DNA of 64,000 nucleotides from Ehretia macrophylla (Eukaryota > Streptophyta > Magnoliopsida > Boraginales > Ehretiaceae): NCBI GenBank assembly GCA_037974665.1, contig CM075768.1, positions 528,501-592,500 on the forward strand. Reading direction: 5' to 3'. The position numbers and the translations under genes are program-made. Each line of letters starts with the position of its first letter. Position 1 is the stretch's first letter. Below, one piece after another: positions 58,994-64,000 of this stretch. Below the pieces are notes generated by a model. The model was not told where the DNA came from and made no database searches. It saw nothing but the letters and a program-made list of their open reading frames with translations.

Positions 58994-59386
58994 TGTTGTA
59001 TTGTCTTACTATCTTGTATATTAACTTAGTAGACTTTTATATGCTTTGTAGTTCATTATGTAAAAGATGTTGAAAAGATAATGAATTAGTTGATGCTGTC
59101 TTAGTAGCCTTTCTTTGGTCTTTGATTAGGTTGCTAGATTGGCTCAATATGTTTTGTAATGTATATTAAGGCTTATGTATTATGTTGGAATGGAGACGTA
59201 TAACGAGAGATGATTATTGTATAATATGGTTATGATGTATGTTATTATTTTATTGAGGAGTTGTTAGATGTATGATGTTCTGTTGAGGTTGGTTTAGAGC
59301 CTTGGAGTCCTATATACTATCGTTATACTGCCGAAATTCCGTTGCATCCTGACTGATTATAGGAGGGGTCGAGTTGGGGCGTGACA

Positions 59387-59433
59387 TCATCAGTCACCTC
59401 AGGCCTACCTCTAGTCCTTGGTCTACCTGTCAT
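59387..59433 (-). pseudogene. gag: Element E gag start
   Basis: ATG at 59431-59433 (MTGRPRTRGRPEV), homologous to the MAGRP starts in D and F. The frame is cut after about 15 codons by J. Confidence 0.85.
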
Positions 59434-59727
59434 TCTACTAATCAAAGAGTTAGCATAGGTTATCGCACATAAGCATACTATGAACAACTATTAACACATA
59501 AGCAACAAACTCATATAAAGCACATAAATCACTTAAGTATCAATCACATAAACAAATTAATCACATAATCACATAAGCACTAAATCACATAATCACTTAA
59601 TCACTTAACCATATTAACACATAGTTCACTTTTCTTTCACTTTATACATACTTTCATGTTAAGACCATTACCCACATTCCGAGAATACCCTGGCAGACAG
59701 CTAACATGCGCTCTGATACCACTTAAA
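59434..59727 (-). other. Leader and primer site of element E
   Basis: The tRNA-Met primer site is at 59710-59721 (TGGTATCAGAGC on minus). The leader carries repeated ATCACATAA words (59530-59610). Confidence 0.87.
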
Positions 59728-62149
59728 TGTCACGCCCCAACTCGACCCCACCTATAATCAGTCAGGACGCAATGGAATTTCGACAGTATAACGACAGTAA
59801 TTAAGACACCGAGGCTCTAAACCAACCTTTAAAAACACCATACGATCAAACTCCTTAACCAATCAACAATCAATTCCTCAATACCATTAACAACATACAA
59901 CATAATCATATTATACAATAATCATTCTTAGACAATCCATTCATAGTTATATGCCTCCGTTCCAACATAATACCTTAACTTTAACATACATAACAAAATA
60001 GACTATAACCAATTTAGTAATCTAAACAAGGTCAAAAGAAGACTACTAAACCATTATACATAAGTCTTTATACTAAGGTAGGTTTTACAATACATCATAT
60101 TACAATAACTATAAACAATCTCATGGCAAAGACTCCTGCACATAAGACTCATCCACGTAAGGCACAATTTCCCCTTCTGGAGGCACGTACCCGTAATCTT
60201 GCTCAAGGACACCTGTATGCATGCAATAATAAAGAATGAGCTTATATAAAACAAGCTCAGTGAGGATCCAATAGATCTCTAACAGTATTTACTATACTCC
60301 TTGGAAATGATCCTTTGAGTAGTAAACACACAATAAAACATCAATAACAATATAAACATATAACTATAATGACCAATCAATAAAGGATACTCTAGTTGGT
60401 GTAGCTCCAAACATTATCACAATCTCAACCATTCTTCTTGTAACTCCCCATTACTCATGCACCCGAGGTACCTCCCTAGCCTCTCCCTCCATGACACCTC
60501 CGTCATGCGAGCTGGGGGTAGTCTCTGGTAGTCATGCCGTTATCAACCCAATAGCCCGATGCTGCCCGAGAGGTGGCACACACATACCAAGACTCAGCAA
60601 TAATAATAAACATCATTCACAAGAGGACAATCTAGCAGAATTGCCTATCTCCCGGTTCATCAATCATCAATCAATAATCATCATTTATCATCAATTGCCA
60701 TCAATTTAACATCAAGTAATCAATTAAACAACAAACAACTAAGTTAGATGACAAAGTAGGCTATCCAACTTAATATGCATCAAACACGTAATCTAACCCT
60801 AATCTAACCATCAACAACTCACAATTCAATCACTCAAGCACCACCCAATCATCTAAAGGCTCTAATCAATAATTTAAAGAAAGACAATCTAAACTTCAAA
60901 TAATCATATCTTACATTCTATTAATCCAAACCATTCCAAATCAGTTTCTAACACTCACATATTCAATCAACTACATTAGCCCTCTCGGAAACCAACCAAG
61001 ACACATCAAAATCAAGCCCAACAACCCTAAAACCTCAATGCACCTAGGCTGAAATTTTTGGATTTTCACCCAAACATCGCAATCAAAAATTCGCCATTAT
61101 AACAGCATTACCACGTAATTAACAAACTTTTAGTAATCGATGGCAATCGATTCCAACAACAACTCAAGATAATCATCAAATGGCTAATTAATCAACTTTT
61201 AATATTCAAAAATAAATAATTTCGCTACAATGGTTCAAATCTCGTAGTAATACACATAAACGATCCTTAGCATGCACTGAGAAATAATATAACTTCAAAT
61301 TAACATTCTAACGGTTCAAAATGCAATTATGAGCAAAAACATAAATAAAAAAAATGACTTTTGAGATCTAGAATTTTTCTCTCACCTTTGATGTGTTTTG
61401 AAGCTACAAAGATGATCAATGGATGCTCAAGAGGTGGAATCAAGCCTTGGTTGATGGAAATTGGCCTTGAATTGCAACTTTTAATGAAAATTTACTTTGA
61501 AAAAATGTTGAAAATGCTCTCAAAAAAAGCTATGGAGTTTTGGTCACTTGTGTGTGCTTTGAGTGTGTTTTGTGTTGTTTTAGTAGGTGTTGATGCATAA
61601 ATAAGTAAAGGTCAAACGTATTAAAAATGGTCAATGTTAGTTTATTAGTCTTTTAATTCATTTCTTAGTCTTTTAATTCATTTCTTGAGTATTTCTTGCT
61701 CAACTATTAAATTAACACTTAAACTAATTCTAGACAATATATTTTAGGTGACAAAGAGTGTTACTTTAAAACAGTTTCACCCGAGTCAGCTTAAAACTCA
61801 TTTTCTTGCAAAAGAAAGTGTAAAAATCTTTAAAATTCCAAAACCGATTCCAAATCCGTTTTAATCAAACACGGGTCTATTAATACCCGAGGATTAGGTT
61901 TTAAAATGTTTAAAACGCCCTTGTAAAAATTTTAGCGGACAGGTGTTCAAAATACTATTCACCAAAATCGACAATAAAATTTCTGATTCCGTTTTTTATG
62001 AAAATTTCATGAATGCACACTTAGCATGTATTAGGAGTATTAATCACATATTTAGCACATTCTAAGTCATATAGCACATAAACAGGTCAATTCACGCAAA
62101 ATGAGATAAAACACGCAAATCGAGATAAAGCAAAATATGGGGTCTCACA
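59728..62149 (-). repeat. 5' LTR of element E
   Basis: The LTR is 2422 bp, same subfamily as A, F and I but lacking the 56-bp array. It holds a TATA box near 60240-60247, the micro-ORF at 60121-60222, and the GTGAGAG block near 61360-61395. The plus-strand 79-codon frame at 61361-61600 is antisense and not a gene. Confidence 0.92.
60121..60222 (-). CDS. Conserved LTR micro-ORF, 33 aa (element E, 5' LTR)
   Basis: Open frame with DYGYVPPEGEIV and YVDESYVQES. Like I, it ends ESLP where A, D and F end ESYP. Confidence 0.48.
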   Translation of the reverse strand: MHTGVLEQDYGYVPPEGEIVPYVDESYVQESLP

Positions 62150-62946
62150 ATATCTGCTCCTGAGTCTAATAAGGCAATGGTTTCAAATTTGAAATCATTA
62201 ACCTTGATGGTTAACTGAACATACCATTTCTGGTACGTGATTCTGTTTAGAAGATTGAGGAAATCCTCTGTTGGTTTAGAGGTGCTAGTTCCCTCTGTTA
62301 GTTTGCTAGTAGCAATCTGAGTCTTTTTATCAAGTTCATCATTCTGAGATAGATGTTCTTGACGTTCTATAGATTCTATTTGTAAGAGCTGGACATCTTG
62401 CTGGAGATGTTCATGATCAAGTCTGAGATCACAAATCTCTTGTCTATACTCTTGCCTGAGTTGCTGAATTTCTGTTTTTAACAGTTTAATCTCATGCTGG
62501 AGATCAAAAATTCCCACTGGCTGGGATTTCCTTTTCTGGAAATGACTGAGGACATCAGAATAATTTGTATTCTTGATGTTATTCTGGGAAGATATGGATG
62601 GAGGTTTATCTTCCTCTTTCTGATCCATAATTTCTTTAAGTCTGAGAAGATAAGCTTGCTTTTCTTCTGGATCATTGATCTTGCAGATCATATTGATCAT
62701 AAGACCATGAGAATCTGTAAGGAAATTGAGTCCTTTCTGACAGAAACATGCTCCTATATTGGGACAAGCACATTCCTGGATGGAGTTGGAAGAACTACTG
62801 GAATAGTAGTTATCTGTTCCAATCTGATTAATGTTTTCTTCTTCAGAATATTCTGAAGAAGAGTTGGATGATGATTCAAGATCATCATTGGACTGGAGTA
62901 TTCTGCCCTTTGTAGCTTCATCTAATTCTAATGATTGAACTAGTGA
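62150..62946 (-). pseudogene. Viral copy 2 capsid-protease linker and protease start
   Basis: In minus order: acidic Ser-rich stretch, Cys cluster CACPNIGACFC (about 62740-62775), NDPEEKQAYLLRLKEIMDQ, a long heptad-like region (LQHEIKLLKTEIQQLRQEY onward, about 62340-62510), then QLTIKVNDFKFE and the catalytic LLDSGAD, where E interrupts. The frame is open for about 200 codons (62700 down to 62150), better than copy 1. Confidence 0.8.
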
Positions 62947-63730
62947 TCAGATTTTGCAATCTCTTGCAAAGTGTCCTGGTTTACCACATTTGAAACATCC
63001 TGTGGTTTTTTGTTCTTTACTATGTTTTGGTTTCCAATTTTTTCGTGCAAACTTCTGGTAATGTTTCTTTTTATGACTGTATGGTTTGTTGCCATACTTC
63101 TTGTTATACTTCTGTCCACTAGACTTGAAGCGACTCTTGTATTTTCTAGAGGAAATTTTGGATTTATGTGTCTTATGAGTATGGGGTGGTCGAACACTTT
63201 CCATACCATATTGTTCATACCAATTTCCTAGTTCTTTCTTGTTAGATTGTTTCTTAAGTTGTGCTTTAAAATGAAGATCAGTGCAAATCTTCAAAGCAGT
63301 CTTGTTAATATGGGAAATGATGTCACCATATCTCATTAGATCATAGTCTAATCTTGGGAAATCTTGTGAAAGGGCTTTTTTCACTTGCTAATGAAACAGT
63401 GGTCTGTTCAATTGACTTCTGTTTTGATTCAACATGCTTTACTGGAGTTTGTTTTTCAAGAATATCTTCGATATTTTGAATTTGTTTCTGTAAAGTGACT
63501 ACTAAAAGATTAGTCCAATTATTTTGTTGGGCTATGTCTTTGAGTTCTGGTTGTTCCGTAAAGATAACTGGTTTAAGATCAATAGTTCCTTCTTTAGTAG
63601 GAACCAGTGTATGTTGAAATGGAGGGTGCTCTGCATCAATAATTGTTGTGGAATTAGGTAAATTCCATTTTCTTGTTCTTGTTGTAAGAACATTAATGTT
63701 CATTGGTTTATTTATGTGTTTAACCACAAG
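62947..63730 (-). pseudogene. Viral copy 2 capsid (coat) region with zinc knuckle
   Basis: Two overlapping frames (63727-63341 and 63384-62947) cover a capsid-type core (LDYDLMRYGDIISHINKTAL, ELGNWYEQYGM), a very basic Lys/His/Arg tail, and an intact knuckle CFKCGKPGHFARDC (62958-62999). A frameshift lies near 63345-63390, and a TGA at 62947-62949 stands where copy 1 has AGA. The product would bind viral nucleic acid and build the particle. Confidence 0.83.
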
Positions 63731-64000
63731 AAAAATGGTACATTTAATCTAACAATTTGCAAATATTGGAGCCATTGGCTTTATAAATCTGCTAATTGTT
63801 TACTGTTATGATTCTTAAAATACCATTCTCTGATTTGTTTGTTCTCATCTGAAAGAAACTTATCTTTCAAGCCTTGAACATCTCTTTCAAAGACTTCAGA
63901 CAACATATTGATGCCAAAGTCTGAGGCTGAAGGGTTGAAGTCAACAGACGATGTATCTGTTGGTTCAAATTCTAGATAGACTGGACGAGCAGTCTGTTCT
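63731..64000 (-). pseudogene. Viral copy 2 polyprotein segment upstream of capsid core
   Basis: The minus frame from 64000 reads without a stop for about 75 codons (including FGINMLSEVFERDVQGL and REWYFKNH), then meets TAA codons near 63785 and 63717. This is probably the region between the movement-protein and capsid domains. The movement domain itself would lie past the window. Confidence 0.6.

Larger units (their letters stand above)
56709..59386 (+). mobile_element. Solo LTR J (D subfamily) inserted in E gag
   Basis: The LTR is 2678 bp, from TGTGAAACCCCAAATTTTTG to GGGGCGTGACA. Flanks TCATA (56704-56708) and TCATC (59387-59391) match at four of five bases, and gag coding continues across. 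It shares the D-type middle segment, six 56-bp units and the VEN-type micro-ORF with element D. Confidence 0.92.
52526..62149 (-). mobile_element. Element E: chromovirus with truncated 3' end, containing solo LTR J
   Basis: 5' LTR at 59728-62149, primer site, gag (split by J), PR, RT, RNase H, integrase core, then an abrupt joint at about 53034-53040 to the R-U5 part of the 3' LTR (52526-53040). Flanks ACATC (52521-52525) and ATATC (62150-62154) match at four of five positions, and viral protease coding continues across. Integrase C-terminus, chromodomain, polypurine tract and U3 of the 3' LTR are deleted. Confidence 0.92.
50789..64000 (-). mobile_element. Endogenous pararetrovirus copy 2, interrupted by E, continues past window
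   Basis: Minus order: region upstream of capsid (from 64000), capsid core with zinc knuckle, coiled-coil linker, protease, RT, RNase H. It is broken by stops but less so than copy 1. The left end is the joint with the inverted promoter at 50788/50789. It lies upstream of copy 1 in viral sense, so the locus is a rearranged series and not two independent insertions. Confidence 0.85.

Overview
The window is repeat-dense, AT-rich plant nuclear DNA, probably from a eudicot. I find no convincing host gene and no tRNA or rRNA gene. Almost every base belongs either to Ty3/gypsy LTR retrotransposons (mostly chromoviruses of the Tekay/Del kind: LTRs of about 2.4-2.7 kb, initiator-Met tRNA primer site TGGTATCAGAGC, C-terminal chromodomain) or to an endogenous caulimovirid (pararetrovirus, petuvirus-like reverse transcriptase). 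All long reading frames are broken, so this is old, silenced, nested repeat DNA.

Left block, 1-34240, minus-strand elements nested up to four deep. Element B (5' LTR 31484-33896, gag 30326-31100, gag-PR-RT 6090-7710) sits in a fragment of a Tat-type element (33897-about 34240). B was hit by element A (1-6089, a non-coding LARD-like derivative whose left end is outside the window) and by element C (LTRs 7711-10197 and 27817-30325). C was hit by element D (10891-18527, a gag-only TR-GAG-like element) and by a solo LTR H (21354-26340), which was itself hit by solo LTR I (21676-24239). Target-site duplications and resumption of the broken reading frame support most of these joints.

Right block, 34241-64000, is a rearranged endogenous pararetrovirus. 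Two minus-sense genome copies lie in series. Copy 1 (34241-49763) ends just beyond its tRNA primer site. Copy 2 (50789 to beyond 64000) lies upstream of it in viral sense. Between them is an inverted 1-kb piece of viral intergenic/promoter DNA (49764-50788). Copy 1 RNase H is interrupted by the most complete retrotransposon here, element F (37308-47141, TSD AATAC). Copy 2 protease is interrupted by element E (52526-62149), and E gag by solo LTR J (56709-59386). Each viral copy preserves the empty site of the insertion found in the other.

Two patterns go beyond ordinary repeat decay. First, a 33-36 codon ATG-to-TGA frame lies just downstream of the LTR TATA box and stays open in all nine LTR copies that contain it, across six elements, with many third-position differences and an in-frame 9-base indel, although the gag-pol genes of the same elements are full of stops. 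Second, the inverted viral promoter segment points into copy 2 in antisense, which could generate antisense or hairpin RNA. Other notable features are an unidentified broken viral gene downstream of pol followed by a small Cys-containing ORF, a decayed 13-bp periodic array in place of pol in element D, exact 56-bp tandem repeats inside some LTRs, and stop codons made mainly by CAG-to-TAG change.
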